DNA of 64,000 nt from Brienomyrus brachyistius (Eukaryota; Chordata; Actinopteri; Osteoglossiformes; Mormyridae). The notes under the pieces were generated by a model that made no database searches, was not told where the DNA came from, and saw nothing but the letters and a program-made list of their open reading frames with translations. The first letter of the stretch is position 1, and the number at the start of each line of letters is the position of its first letter. The position numbers and the translations under genes are program-made. Shown here piece by piece: positions 1 to 28,147 of this stretch. The stretch spans positions 12,978,363 to 13,042,362 of the forward strand of contig NC_064535.1 in the NCBI RefSeq assembly GCF_023856365.1, written 5' to 3'.

Positions 1-15130
<15,130 letters not shown>

Positions 15131-15270
15131 TTGCGGAGCTGGCGGGGAGAAAGTGAATGGGCGAAGCAAGTGTATGACAAAGACGTGGTCTTGGTCTGCT
15201 GTTCTCCTCTCTTCCACCCTCCCTCTTTTCCTTCCCTCCCACATTTCTCCCTTTCACCATTTTTATTTTG
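15131..15270 (-). promoter_or_regulatory. Putative loxl4 leader/promoter region
   Basis: Sequence directly upstream of the loxl4 ATG at 15128-15130. On the minus strand it is purine-rich (ggagggaag type) with no clear TATA box. The first coding exon is only 25 nt, so the leader and transcription start should lie here, but no start site can be fixed from sequence alone. Confidence 0.35.
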
Positions 15271-18200
15271 CCTTCCTTAGTTGAAAACTCGTATCACTAA
15301 CGTATGTTAAAACTACATGAAAATACCGCTTAATCTTTCTAAACTTAATTCAATTATGGGTTTTCGAAAAAGGCAGCCACTGTAATTTCATGCCGCCATA
15401 TGGACCATGAACCTCCTCATATCATCCACGATTGCCAACTTTGGCCAGCTGGCTGAAGTGAGATGTTCAATTCTAGACCAGTCTACACACATGTTCAAGC
15501 ATTTATATGTATGTAACTGTTTTATTACCTTGCAAATAGTCTGTAGGGAATGCAAACTATTAATCTTATAATCTTACGTTTGCAATGGAATCGTAAGGAT
15601 TTGTCCTAAGATTTCTTACGTGAGCGTGAGAGTCTGACAGCATGTCCGTCAAATGCGTGAGATCTGGCAACCCTGTGATGAAAAAAAAAGAAAAAAGAAA
15701 AACAAGACGAACATGTTGTCTGAGTTAAAATAGACTCGTGCATTAAAACAAAAGTGTTAAAACGGTGCTGAAGCATGAGGCGTGTGAAAAGATGGATCAG
15801 TGACAAAACACTACAGTCCACTGTTGGTATCTGTGGCTTTTAATTTAACAGATTGGTTGGGATTCAAGTAGTAAGAAACAAACCCCTCCATAATTAAACA
15901 GCACTGAATTGTTAGCTATTATCTTTATAACAATACTCCAGTGGGCAGAACTTTGTGCCCTAGAACACAGTGAGCAAGGCTACGTTGGTTCCGAGAACAT
16001 GAATCAGAGAAGAATTAAATCATCTGCCTCCAGAATGCTGATTACTCAAGCACAAACCCACAAGAAGGACCCAGGTCAGGAACAGCCAAAACCACACAGC
16101 TGTGAAACCAAGTGCCGGTCACAGCTTCCATACACACAAGTGCCCAGCAGAAGCTGCACTCCTCCTCTCTCTCCATCGCCCTTTGGACACCCTCCACGTC
16201 CTCTAGCTGATGGCAGAAAGCAGCAGAGCAGCGATACCATCATCTTGACATACATCTCAGCTGTTTACAGCCCATTCTGGGTAAAGGCTTCATTACAGGA
16301 GACTTTAAAAGTTAATTGCGAGTTTCCCTCTCCATTTAATGGTGAACAAAAGCTTGGCAGATTGTGGTGGCAGCCTGCTGTTCAGACACAGTTTCCTGTG
16401 GGGTAAGTCTAAGTTCATCTGCTGTTCACTTTCCATCCTGGTTCACGAGGTCATTTTCGGAGGGTTTACAGGATTAATTTTGTTAGAGTTCTGTGTACAT
16501 GAAAGAGTGTTTTATCAGCAGAGAGAGGTATTCACTGCGGTTTTCTTTGGATGCCCCCTCAAATGAACAGGGACAGGAAATACAGCAAGGGCCAATTTAA
16601 ATTTTAAAGGAAACAAAATTATCTCAGACTTATTCTACAGCCTATTTTGTTATAAATTAAAAACCAGCAATTTAGCTGTTTGTGAGCCAAGGTTTATGCG
16701 AGTGTGCGGTTGAGTGCAGGCCCTTCCTCCCCAGTAAACCAGCCGGAAGAGCAGCCCCCTATTAGAGGGAACTAATCAAAGAACCATCTTACCGGGCAAC
16801 CAAAAATAGGCCGGTGGAAAGGGGCGACAGCGCCTCTTGGGGTGCCAAGCCGACCCTATCCAAGTCCCCACCTCGACTTACTATGGAGGCTGCGGGCTGC
16901 CTGTGGGTATGGGGCCCAGCAGAGGTGTGGTACGGTATGGTGAGGGGACAGCACAGCGCCCTCCCCCTACACAGGGCAGTCCTGCACATATCCCCGCCAC
17001 GTGACGGCATCGCACAGGGCCGCTCCTGCTAGGGGTTCTGCTGCGGAGACATGCTCCCCCTATAATTACACACCAGGGCCAGCCCCGCCCTGAACCACAA
17101 CCCGCAGGGGCGTGAAATAAATACACTCTCCAGCAATAAACAGCCCCCTTTCCAAATCACGGCACCTCCTGAACTCCCAGCCCAGCTCCCCCCTCCTTTT
17201 GCATGGGCCCCCCTCCTCCTGGAAACGCTAAAGGCCGAACGCCTGAGATGCCCACACAGCTCAAGCTGGCAGGACCTTTTCTAGTCCACCATGCCCAGGT
17301 TCCAGGGGCCACTGTTGTGCGATCAGCGGGCAACCGCTAAGGCCACAATGGGCTTCCAGACAGCAGGAGTCTCGCCGTAAAGGTCCCTCCCATCACCTGG
17401 CACACATTACTGTCTGTAAGCGCTGAACACTGGGAGTTTTCCCACGATCACGACCAAGCCAGCCCACTTTGGGATCCCCGACTGCACGGACCGCACGAAC
17501 ACTCCCAGCGTGCCAAGCTGACCAAGGACCCATCTTCACTTTGAAATCTACAAACCTAGGCAGAACCAGACAAAGTCTCACCCAAAATTTGTCTTGCTCT
17601 GAAGATGGGAGCAACCACAGCTCATCTGCCCCAGTGCGCTACTGCCAGCGCGGATTTAGGGTATGACGGAAATGTCAGTGCAGTCCCCTTTCCCGCCGTA
17701 AAGAACACAGCCGTGTGAATAAATGCGTCGCTCCATCCCAGTCATCTCCAAAGAAAGGCGTGGCCAGCATGGTGCACGGTATGAGGAGGTAGACGTGCAT
17801 CATCTCACCAGGTCACGGCTCCAAAATAACAGGGTATGGCGCAGGAGAGAGAAAAGACAAGAAAAAGTATATATAGACACAGAAAGACCGGAACAAAATA
17901 CCACTGGGAACTTCACAGTAGCATAGCTGATCCATACTAACAAATGCACAATCTGTTAGGGGTGAAGAGACAAACCACGTTTATTAAAAATGGTACAACA
18001 GTACAGCACTATCCCAAAGCAGTTTAGTCCATGTATGGATGACGACGCGTCATCTCACAGCTCTGTGCACCAGCTGTCTATCACCTAGATCCAAATAAAG
18101 CCAGGGAGGACTGGCATAGCCACCCTGTGCCTAACAGGAGTCAGAAACGTCGCTCTGGGGCAGCATGCTAAAATGAAAGAAGCTCTGTGGGCCACTCCCT

Positions 18201-19221
18201 TTAGCCTAACAGCCGGACATTATTCAACAGGCAGCAGGTCAGCATACAGCAGAAAGTATAGCGGCTGGGACAGGCACATAAGCCCTAAATAAAAGACCAC
18301 ACACACCATGTCAGACACTGCCACCTTGTGGCAGAAAGATGTATAACAGCGCATGACTCAAGGTCCCGGAAAAAGTTCAATAAGCAACAATTAATTTGCC
18401 ATGAGAAATTCAAAACTACAACAAAAGGCTTTGATACATTGCATTTCATGAATTTAAAAATCCTGAATTCTTTGATGGTCTGGTAAGATAAAGCCAGGCA
18501 AGCTACTGAAATCCTTACCTTCTGTAACATGCAGTTTCTTCAGTCTGCAAGTGGCTGTGCAGATGTCCTTAAAAATTAGGCACAAAATCACTCATGGAGG
18601 AACTGCACGCTATCCAGGTATGCAAAAGAACTGAGTGCTGCCAACAGACCAATAGCAGCTTGGCATGGTCAGGGAACAGCTAACAATCAAATTCGAAATA
18701 GACATACTCTCTGATAACTGACAACAAATGCTCCTTATGCACTACATATATTTACACATACGAAAACATCTGTGCATTTAAAATATACTACATACTCCAA
18801 GAGTATGTCAAGGTTGGGATCACTACTTCTTCCCTAAATATCCGCTGTGAGAATGAAGGGTGTGCATCAGGGAGTTTTAAGATGACCTGTAATTAGGTAT
18901 AACTGGGGTGGATCTGTGTGGAACACGATCATGGTTATTGCAGCCAAACATGTCCCCGTTGCCATGATGGGATGCTGCAGATGACTGGGGAATTTCACAT
19001 GGGAACCCAAATCTTGAATCTGCTGGTGCAAAACCTGAGGAAAATGGATCTGGTGACACGTGGAGGACGTGCATGACACCTGTAAACCTGAGGAAGGGGT
19101 TCACTATAGAAAAGCAACATTTTTTTATGTATTTGTTTTTTGGGCTGTGCTGCCCTCTATTGATCAGGCAACTGTATTACAAGAGCACTATGCTAAATTT
19201 TCAGAAATTTTCCATAGGAAG

Positions 19222-19599
19222 TAGGGTTGCAAAGGAGCGAAAACATTCCAGAAATTTTCCATGAGATGTTAAGCTGGGGAGTTTTAGAAATATTAAACTC
19301 TGTGGAAGCTGTCAGATATGGTAAAGAAAACAAACTGTATGAATAATGCAACATAAAATATGACAGCAGCGCGTTTTGATGCAGATGCTTATTTTTGTGT
19401 TTTTACGCACACACTTGGTTACACAGTGATGTCACTATTAGTGCTGTCAAGATGTTTTCCAGTTGCATTTAAGCTACCTATTATAGGCTAACCTGCAGTT
19501 TTGCTAATTTTCTGTTTATTCCCATTAATTTCAAAATAATCCCAATAATTCCCTTGGAAAGTTTCCAGCTTTGAAAATCTCCAGAATTTTGCAACCCTA
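19222..19599. mobile_element. Non-autonomous DNA element with tagggttgcaaa ends
   Basis: A 378-bp stretch begins with tagggttgcaaa and ends with its inverted form tttgcaaccta (reading tttgcaacccta). The inside carries scattered aattttcc/ggaaattt variants (ccagaaattttccat, ttcccttggaaagtttcc) typical of an abundant fish repeat. There is no coding capacity. Confidence 0.7.
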
Positions 19600-19609
19600 G
19601 TGAGACGGC

Positions 19610-19930
19610 ACATGTACATTTATCTACATTTATTTATTTAGCTGTGCCCTGCAATGGGTTTGCGCCCCATCCTGGGTTGGTCCCTCCCTTGCACCAGTAG
19701 CCTCTGGGATAGGCTGCGGAGCCCCCTCGACCCCGAATAGGATAGGCAGTTACAGAAAATGGATGGATGGATATTCCTTTAGCAGACAAGTTTTAGCTAA
19801 AGTGCTGTATAGTTGAGAAAGCTGGGTCAGCCAGTCGCAGGAACAATTGAGGTTTAAGATCTTTCTCAAGGGGCATGAGGGTGAAATCATTCTGCTGAAC
19901 ATGGGATTTGAACTGCTGTTTCCACTCCAT
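19610..19930 (-). mobile_element. Interrupted SINE/L2-like tail, minus orientation
   Basis: The reverse complement of 19778-19930 followed by 19610-19642 gives the familiar fish order: a B-box-like gttcaaatccc, then aaagatctt, then ctttagctaaaacttgtctgctaaa. The 135-bp insertion at 19643-19777 splits it. Confidence 0.55.
19643..19777 (+). mobile_element. SINE 3' fragment (atggatgg tail) nested in an older repeat
   Basis: It matches the 3' end of the element at 51535-51904 (ccccatcctgggttg, gggataggct, aaaatggatggatgg). tttagc stands on both sides (19637-19642 and 19778-19783), a likely target duplication. The flanks together read as one minus-oriented fish SINE/L2 tail (atttatttagc + agacaagttttagctaaag ... 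catgggatttgaac). Confidence 0.7.
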
Positions 19931-20206
19931 CCAGCGTTATTGTTATGGTCTCAGAAATTGTGTGGAATATGAAGTTTGCTTTATTGACCATAAACTGATT
20001 CTAAAGTACTAAACAAATACTTTTCAAATATGATAGTGTAAATGTAATTTCAGAAGTGAACACTAATGTTGGAGTAATTTTTAAAAGTTACTTAATGGAG
20101 GAGACAACACGGCCTGAGCCTGAGGCTAAGGCTCTAGCGCCATGCTAAGCAGTAGGTTGAACACTCCATAGCACACATAGAGGCAGCCTCGCAGAGACAA
20201 AAGCAG

Positions 20207-20212
20207 TTTATT
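20207..20212 (-). terminator. Candidate pyroxd2 poly(A) signal
   Basis: AATAAA on the minus strand (tttatt on plus), 362 bp past the pyroxd2 stop codon. It is the first canonical hexamer I see downstream; an ATTAAA at about 20272 is an alternative. Confidence 0.4.
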
Positions 20213-20573
20213 CACAAAGACGTCACTGTAGTTAGGGTTAGGCAGCATCAAAGTATTACACAAAGACATGGCTTTAATTGTGACTCTTTGCACTGTTGCT
20301 AACGTTAGCCTACCCCACAGAATGACCCTAAAATGCCCCAATCCCATAATTCATACAGCCATGACGAGTAACTCCATATAGTGATTAAAAACATTATTAG
20401 ACCTATTAAAGACTAAAAAAGCTGAAATTAACTTCAACCTCTTTCAATAAGGCGGTAACATAAACGACAAAGTGTGTTTTGTGGAAAGTCTGACATGAAT
20501 GTTTGCAGAACATCCTAAATAATTCTCGATAGCAATCAATGTGCTCCACCTCCCCCCAAACGCCAGGCTCATC

Positions 20574-23500
20574 TCAGCCTCCTCGGCCCCTCTGCAAGTC
20601 GGACAGAACAGTCAGGGCGGCGTTCCATCCTGCAGCACCCATAACGCCACCACCTGGCAAAGAAAGGTAAGGCAACCAGATATATATCTAGAAACTGCAC
20701 AGGTGGCTTGGCTATTAAAATTATGGACTAAAAAGGCTGCTAATTCAAGCTACAGTCCTGAGCGACTGGGACGAGGAACCCAGGTCGGTAAATGTCATCA
20801 TTTTTTAAAGTACAGGACAGTGTGTACATGCAAGATTATATGACCCACTTAAGAGTGAAATTTATTACAATATAGGTTTCGTATGAACAACGAAGGGGGA
20901 AAAAATTAACCACTACCAGCCAATAACGTACCAGGATGACATCCACTGCCACACAGATAAAGGCCTTTGATTGGTGAGCGGTAATCCGAGACAGAGGGCA
21001 AAGGTCGCACCAGGTAGAGCTGATCCAATGACATGGCACCGTGAAAAATATTCTGTTGACAATGTAAAACCAGCTGTTTAGAATTCAAATATTAAGTCAT
21101 TTACACCTCAGGGTCCCTGGACTTTAACCTTGTTATCTAAGATGATATTTATATAAGCATTGCGGTAACCATTAAGCAGAAACTAATTAAAAAATCATTT
21201 TACAGCTGAACCTTACCAGAGAATGCTATCCCTGAAATGTTAAATCCTAACCCTGTCTGTACCATTAGGACACATTCGGCAAGTTCATCTCTTTAAGTAA
21301 ATGACTCATGTTTCATACAGCCCAGCGATGGCCTTCAGAAATGAACAACTGGATATAAACTCACCCCTCCAGTCAACCCAAAAATGCTCTCCAGGTCAGG
21401 TGGAGCAAGAACCTCCTTGCCCACTATGGAGCTTCTGAAGCCAGGGGAGTAGAGCTCAATACAGTGAAAAACTGCAGGGGTACAAGGACACACTGATGTT
21501 ACTGATGATGAGCACAGAAACAGACGTAACCATGCTGTAGTTTCCATCTGGCATGCAGACAGCCTTACATTATCAGAGGAAAAAGAAAGATACCACTATA
21601 TTGCAACTACAATGAAAATATGTTATTTGTCGTGAGCCTAATGTCACATGTTGGAATAGCTAAGATTCCCAAACTCTGCCTCACCCAAGTGACACTTGAA
21701 ATAGTTTGATCTTAGCGTTGTTGTGTCCAGTGCATCCCCTGCCCTGCGCTGTACTGTACTGTGCTGTGCTTATGGAAGATGGTTTGACTACACAGAGAGC
21801 ACCTTAAACAAATACTCACCTTGCCATGTGACTTGTACGAGATCACAAAAGTTTATCAGGTGAAGCTGGGAAAATCCCCAGCCGGAAGCATATTTTACAT
21901 GAAATATGAGTCCAGACACGGCAGCCTCTGTTGTCTACTGAGCTCGGACACTTTACCGGAGTCTGCGTAGTTCTCCCGGTCCTCATTGGTCCAGGCACGG
22001 CCCTCCCCCAGCCAATAGGGAGTGTACTGGCTGAAGATGGAGACAACGTGGCAGCCAGGGGGCGCCAGAGTTGGGTCCAGCACAGAGGGGATGCACATCT
22101 CCAGTATGGGTCTGGCGCAAAGGGGAACGGAGTTGCCTACTTTGGGCCACAACAGGGAAAAATACAGCAAACGCTGAGCTAATTCACTGGCTGACCTGGT
22201 GGAGGGGCGGCCCTCCCTGGCCTCTTGATACGCCTCCTCCAGAATGTCCATGTTCTCGCAGTTTAGGTGGATGGAGCACTGGTGATGGGGGCCTGGCAGG
22301 TCGTGGCCTCTGTTCGGGGCAGCCAGGAAGTCAGGCAGTCTGTCCACAGCAACTGCAGGACAGACCCAGACACAAGGGGGGGGTTGAGGAGCCCGTTCGT
22401 GCTGCCATCCCAAAGAGGAAACTACTTCCTAATCCACGGAAACTTCCGCGGGGAAGCAGATTTGGAGGTACTCAGAACTGACCATTAATCTTGGTAACCG
22501 GAGACGTGTAGTCAATCTGATCGACCGCTCTCACAAAGTCCGGGGACAGGGCGTTCTGCAATCATGTCGCATCACAGCAGCGGGGCGTCAGTGAGCAGGA
22601 TCGACGATGCGGCTGGCAGCAGCACTGGACCGTGGCAAGGGGGTGTTACCTGTGGGGTGAGCCGCTTGAAGGTCACATACGGTGTGGCGTTGGACAGGAC
22701 GACTTTACTGTGGACCTCAGAGCCGTCCTTGAGCACGACGCCATGGGCGCAGCCGTCGTCAGCCACCAAAACGTGCTCCACTTCCTGGCAGATGAGAGAA
22801 ATCCAATAAGGTGGAAATAGAACCAGGATGCATCTCATTGGACGGGACGCTGGCAGCGCTGAGTGGCGATTGGATAACAGTGTGCTCACCCGTTCAGTGA
22901 AGAGGGAGGCTCCATGGGCACATGCCGCATTGGCAATCGCTTTGGACACGCCCCCCATGCCCCCTTCCACATAGCCCCAAGCTCCTCTCTCCTTCTCCAG
23001 CTCTCCCATCACATGGTGCAGCAGTACATACCTAGACAGGTAAAGGCTGTCAGCCTAAGGGAGCCACACCACAGGCTGCTTGTAAAGGCTGGTTTATACT
23101 TGTCATGCAACAAACGCCAAAGTTGTGCCTTACACTGTGCCTTAACCAGTTCAGTATAAAGACTCACAGTCGCAGTCACTGGTTGGCTGAAACAAAACCT
23201 TGGTCTGGATTTGTACTTTCTGGACCGGAACTTTCCACCTATCTGTATTGGATTGCTTTTGTGAGAAACTTCCCCAACACTGGCCAGACACACACTAACC
23301 CAGAAATGCAAGTACAGTGGTCAGGCTGTGGCGTATGATATGCGGCTACTCACAGCGTAAATTCTACTCAGATGCGTAAATCAACCTTAAAACACCTGTG
23401 ATGTGTTTGAGGTCTCTGCAATCGCGGCCCATCTGCCCCTTACCCGCTGCCCGGGTTCTTGGGGCTCACCATGGCGCCGATCACTGCGTCTGTGGCCAGC

Positions 23501-26500
23501 GTCGCTTTCAGCGGCTCTGACTCGAACCAGCGGTTCAGCACCTGGGTGCCGGGCGGCCGCACCGACAGAGGACATCAGCCTTCCCACCACAGACACGCGC
23601 AGATCAATCAGGCGAACGGCCCAGATAATCAGCATCACCAACCTTTTGCGCTGGAGCTGTGAGCAGCTCATAAAAGTCCGGAAGGTTCTTTCCCAGTTTT
23701 AAACCTTTTAACAGAGCAGAGGTCACACATTTGAGAGTCTGAATGGTCCTTGAGTGAGCAGCTCACCATGGGGGGGGGGGGGGGGGGGGGGCTCTTCCGG
23801 CCTGGCTGGGGGTGCGGGCTGGCGGGTTCACAGTACCACACTGCAGAAGGGGCCGCAGGGTCCGCAGAGCAGCCACTCGTCTTCTCAGCGACCCCCCAGC
23901 TATCCCGGCGATATCCACGGGCGGGGCGTCCAGCAGGGGGTGTATGGCACAAGAGAGGTTCTCCAGATATTTCTGGAACACAGGGTAGGCCTGAACAGGG
24001 GACATAAACAGGGTTAAAAGACAGGCTGCACTGAGGACCTGAACACCTCCAAAGAAAGAATTTTAGTCACAATGTTTTACAGCCTGCCTTATAACTATAT
24101 AAATGTTATATAAATGTTATAATATTACATTTTTCATTTTCAGTCAGGCGTGAGAATGGCCGCCTCATGAGCGCAACAGTATGAGACCACACAGCCTGTG
24201 CTCATACACCCTGCAAAGCCAATGTGAAAGCTGGTAGGGCTATAACAGCACATGAATTCAATGTGTACAGTTCAGTGCATCATTTTCTGTTTGGGACGCA
24301 CAATGAAACGAATGAATATATTTACTGACATGATTGCTAATTGTGCCTATGAGCTGGTTACAGTCACTCATATCAGTGATTTGGGAACATTTTAGTTTCC
24401 CAATAAATTACACCAGTAGCTGATACGGCCAAGATTGAGGCTCTGTTGGCTCTGTTAAGCCGAACTCAGATATGTTGCTGGAAACACATCCAATATGCTA
24501 AGTCATTTGACACGACATCATCTGAGTGCATTTAAGCAGTTACTGAGAGTGATTTGTGCTTTGACCGTGGGAATGATTTCTGCTGAACTGGTTTGGGGGG
24601 GAATGACGTGGTTGACATTCGCTTTACCTTGGCATCTTTTCTGGAAAACTTCCCAATCTCCTGCACGTTCTTGTCAAGGTCAGGGCCCAGAAGCAGAGAG
24701 CGGGGGGGCTTTCCCGCCACCGCCTCCTCCAGCAGGGGCGTGAAAGAGTAGGGGTCACGCCTGTACACCTTCAAGCCGTGTTTCTGACCGAAGGGAACAG
24801 GACAGAGAGATGAGGAGGGGCAGGCGTGCGCGGGAAGCAGCAGCACGACAGCGAGCGATGTCGGCGGCACAGGGCACACAGCCAACAGCACAGGCAGCAC
24901 ATGCCGTTAGAGCTCTGGGCTAGAAAACGAAGCTCTCAGGAGGCTTAAATGCGACGCTGATGGCTCCTTCGTGGACAGAAATGTGCTGGGTGTAGGGTGA
25001 CCCCCTAATCCATGTCGGGGGGATGGGCTGAGCTACGACTGGGTTTGGGAACTACCATATCAACCAAAATCAATTAAAATGACCTGGATTTCACTTTAGC
25101 ACTTACTTTTTGCTGTGTGCTGATTGGTCAGTCTCCTACAGTGTGTCACTAATGTTAATGAAAAACAGCTGGATGAGTCTTTCAATCAAGGAAGCAAACA
25201 AGTAAAAGCACAAGAATAACTGAACTAAGTGGCCCAACACAGGAGCCTTTCAGTTTTAAAGATGTCTGTAAAACCTGAAGAAGCTCATAGTGTCCCTCCT
25301 GACATGGATTTGGTGGTCACCCTAGCCGAGCTCATGGCGGTGATGTACCAGCCTATCACGAACTATGCCTCAAGCTCACCTTCAGCTCAAGGTCCATGTA
25401 GATGTGTGGCCGCAGGAGACTGAGCAGGTAGGAGGCCCGGGAGAAGTGGAAGCCTGCAAAGAAAGACGTGGAAGGGAGGATCATGTGACCCCGCTGGACC
25501 TGCACAGGGTAATCCTGAATGAACCGTGTCCCCCGCCCACAGGGGTCAGCAGATGTGAACCCTAATATGAGGATGCGGAGGGACTCACCTGGGATGATCT
25601 CCTCGGACACCGCGGCCCCCCCTAGAACATGCCGGCGTTCCAAAACAGCTGTCTCCACACCAGCCTTCTGCAGGTACGCTGCCTGGACAAACCGCACAGG
25701 ACCCTGGATGAGCTCCCTGAATATGCAGATCAACCTGAAATCTGCTCACAGTTACACACATCCCTGATCCTCACGTTAGAATCTCATGTGAACATTTATT
25801 TCTGCTTAAGTGTCTAAACAATCACTTACTGCTACCAGTCCGTTGTGCCCTGCAAAAAAATTGAGAAGAACGTAAAGGAGGCTGAATTATGACCGATTAG
25901 CGCCTTATGCCCACATTAAGGATTACAACTTTGGTAGCAAACATGTAAACGTCATTTAAACAAAGGCCCCCATGTAATAGCAGGGCAATAAAACAGTCGG
26001 GTATGGTGTACTGTTTTACAGTTCATATGTGGTTCAATGTCCGAGTTGCTAACTTACTCAAATAGACCAAACGGCTCGCAAACAGCTTAGCGTTTAAGGT
26101 GTAATGACGTAATCATGAGTCTGTAAATGTACACCAACGGCTGCATACATGTAAATGGATGTGCATGAGTGTGCAGACTTGTCTCGAATTGAAAATCTCA
26201 CTCCAGCCAGATAGGTGGCGGCCCTGTGTCCTGGTCATTGCACGTCAGAACATAACACATAAGACTGTCTTTGCGTGTTAATGGTGGCACAAAGCACAGA
26301 CAGTATAAACGTACACGGCAGCACCAAGCGGCGCGCGTATTAAGCACCGAATCGCTTATTTTAATGCAGTGCCAGGTGAACCACATCGAACCAAAGACTA
26401 ACATGATCAGTGCATGTGGTTTTCTTTATAGCAGACTTCCTCGTGTGTTACCTCCTCCGATGACCACGGCGTCGTACTGGGGCTTCGGCGCTGCCGTGTG

Positions 26501-26572
26501 ACTGGCTCTGCAGGCTGTCCCCAGGGCGGAGACTGCAAGCCACGTACGGCCAGTCTGGACCATAGCAGCCAT
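20574..26572 (-). CDS. pyroxd2: Pyridine nucleotide-disulphide oxidoreductase domain protein 2, complete
   Basis: FAD-dependent oxidoreductase of the phytoene desaturase/amine oxidase type, located in mitochondria in other vertebrates; its substrate is not established. Sixteen exons: 26452-26572, 25830-25849, 25589-25682, 25380-25453, 24628-24783, 23837-23990, 23643-23704, 23444-23541, 22890-23031, 22650-22784, 22483-22555, 22196-22352, 21957-22111, 21365-21471, 20932-21052, 20574-20653. They total 1749 nt including TGA, or 582 residues, against about 581 in human. The N-terminus (residues 1-30) is basic and Ala-rich like a mitochondrial presequence. The FAD dinucleotide motif [16 protein letters not shown] spans residues 33-48, and [12 protein letters not shown] follows. 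The C-terminal FAD-binding segment [20 protein letters not shown] is intact. The start codon has a good context (accATGG). Oddities: exon 2 is only 20 nt, two donors are non-canonical in their later bases (GTTGGT, GTACTG), and a usual Arg after GAAG is Trp here. It is tandem with loxl4 on the same strand. Confidence 0.96.
23770..23791. repeat. 22-base G-run in a pyroxd2 intron
   Basis: A homopolymer in the 132-bp intron between exons 23643-23704 and 23837-23990. It is G on plus and therefore C on the transcript. Confidence 0.9.
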
Positions 26573-27195
26573 GGTTCAGGGTGCCCACTTCAGTCACAGT
26601 TTTCCCACTTTCACATTGCCCCCTCCCACGGGACGATGAGCCCTTAAAGCTCCGCCTTTAGTTACAGTAGAAAACCGAAATGCAAAGGAACCTTGTCGTT
26701 TTGTAATGTTTCACGCAGTTATGGGAAGGGGGTCGTTTAATAATAAGCAATCTGCGTAGCACACAGGCAGAAACGGCGAATACCAAAAGCCCCCCTGATT
26801 AGGATACACTAATATAATGTAAAACAAGTAAAATGAAGATGTAACGGATATATTCCTAAAAGCATTATAATTGCAATAAAATTTACAGATTTATAGGCTG
26901 TACGCACGCATAATAAAATTTAGATCAACAGAAAACACTAATCCATTTATATTAACAGAATGTCGAGTCGTAATTCTTTAGATGATATTCCATTATACAC
27001 TGAAGCAAAACACTCTATTATAAATGAACACGCGCAGTCCCTAAAGTTGATTTTAGCTATTTTTATTTTCTCACGAGCGAAATCAAGCCAGAAAAAATAC
27101 ATCCGATCAATACAAAAAAAAAACTTTACTGTGAATTTCATGTCTCATATACAATAAACTCCATAAACATTCATTTAACCGCACAGTAGTACAAT

Positions 27196-27330
27196 AGACT
27201 TTTATTTTGAAATCATGACTGTAAGCCCGAAGTGATCACATTAATACGGCTGGTTTAGGACACAATGGACGTACACTACATGGTAAATGTCACCCGATAA
27301 ATTTACTGTAGTTCGGTTCAGTTAGTATTA
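27196..27330 (+). repeat. Duplicated segment, copy 1
   Basis: It starts near gacttttattttgaaatcat, continues gactgtaagcccgaagtgat and fades near ttcggttcagttagtatt. It matches 28934-29068 in the same orientation, 1.74 kb away, with an almost identical first 50 bp and more divergence later. Confidence 0.85.
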
Positions 27331-27967
27331 AACTAGAATTCTGGTTGAATATTTTAATGTTAATGGTATACAAATCACAAACAAAACATGAGACAAGCAA
27401 GACTTAAAGAATATTTTCCATTGTTTGTGTAAATACTACAGTTCTGTAAATATAGGAATAATAATATTATACAACAAAGATTTCCCTCTCCTTGAGCCTC
27501 CTGCCTGGGCATCCTGGGTGACAAAAGTGTTTGGTCAGGGTGGCAGACAAGTACCTCATTTGGAGGAGATTTTAGGGGGCCAGAGGAGTGTCGCTCTCTG
27601 TGCAGTGTCCTCAGGCCTCCCAAACCGCTAGCTCAGTATCTGTACTTGCTGAAAACTTTATGCTTGTGGTGGACGCAGTGACACCAGGGGCCTGAGAGGA
27701 ATCTCTCCAGTGTACCACAGTACACAGGAAGTGACGTGTTTGCTTTGGTCAGGAGAACATCTATGGAAGCTATTGCATAACTGGCATCCTGTACAGTGCT
27801 GAACGTGAAAACAGCCACTCCTGTGTTCACATGATCATGAAACAGAGAATCGACAGAAAAACAAACAGGCTTCAGCTCTCCAGAAATGAAGGAGGAGCCA
27901 TTAATTGGAATGACCTTCTAGGATCACAGCATGACCCTCGGTAACAATGATCTACTATAAAAATCAA

Positions 27968-28147
27968 GGGCCTGTATCACAAAGCTGGATTTCTTGCATG
28001 GCCGGATAACTTGTCGTACTTAAGGTACCCCAGTTTAAATTTTAAATGTAAACCCTTTTGTTTGTTCACCTACATTTAGCTCAGACTACCTTAAATCCAA
28101 CAAGTTACCCAGATAAGCAAGAAATCGGGCTTCGTGACATAGGCCCC
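27968..28147. mobile_element. Hairpin MITE, family C
   Basis: A 180-bp foldback element. The left arm begins gggcctgtatcacaaagctg and continues gatttcttgc; the right arm ends gcaagaaatcgggcttcgtg acataggcccc, its inverted copy. Inner arms also pair (ccggataacttgt with acaagttacccag; acttaaggta with taccttaaat). No open frame. Confidence 0.8.

Larger units (their letters stand above)
15131..20573. other. Intergenic spacer loxl4 - pyroxd2
   Basis: A 5.4-kb spacer between the loxl4 5' end and the pyroxd2 3' end. A pyrimidine tract at about 15199-15262 lies just upstream of the loxl4 start, probably in its leader or promoter. The block 16690-17420 is noticeably GC-rich. Mobile-element remains occupy 19222-19960. 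A 165-codon open frame at 15909-16406 lacks family resemblance. Confidence 0.6.

Noticed and set aside
15909..16406. 165-codon open frame on plus
   Set aside because: It starts at a non-ATG codon, has no recognisable domain, and length alone is not significant in 64 kb.
27633..27830. 65-codon minus open frame ending in FSKYRY, considered as a terminal exon
   Set aside because: No partner exon or known protein could be matched, and the acceptor is weak; left unannotated.
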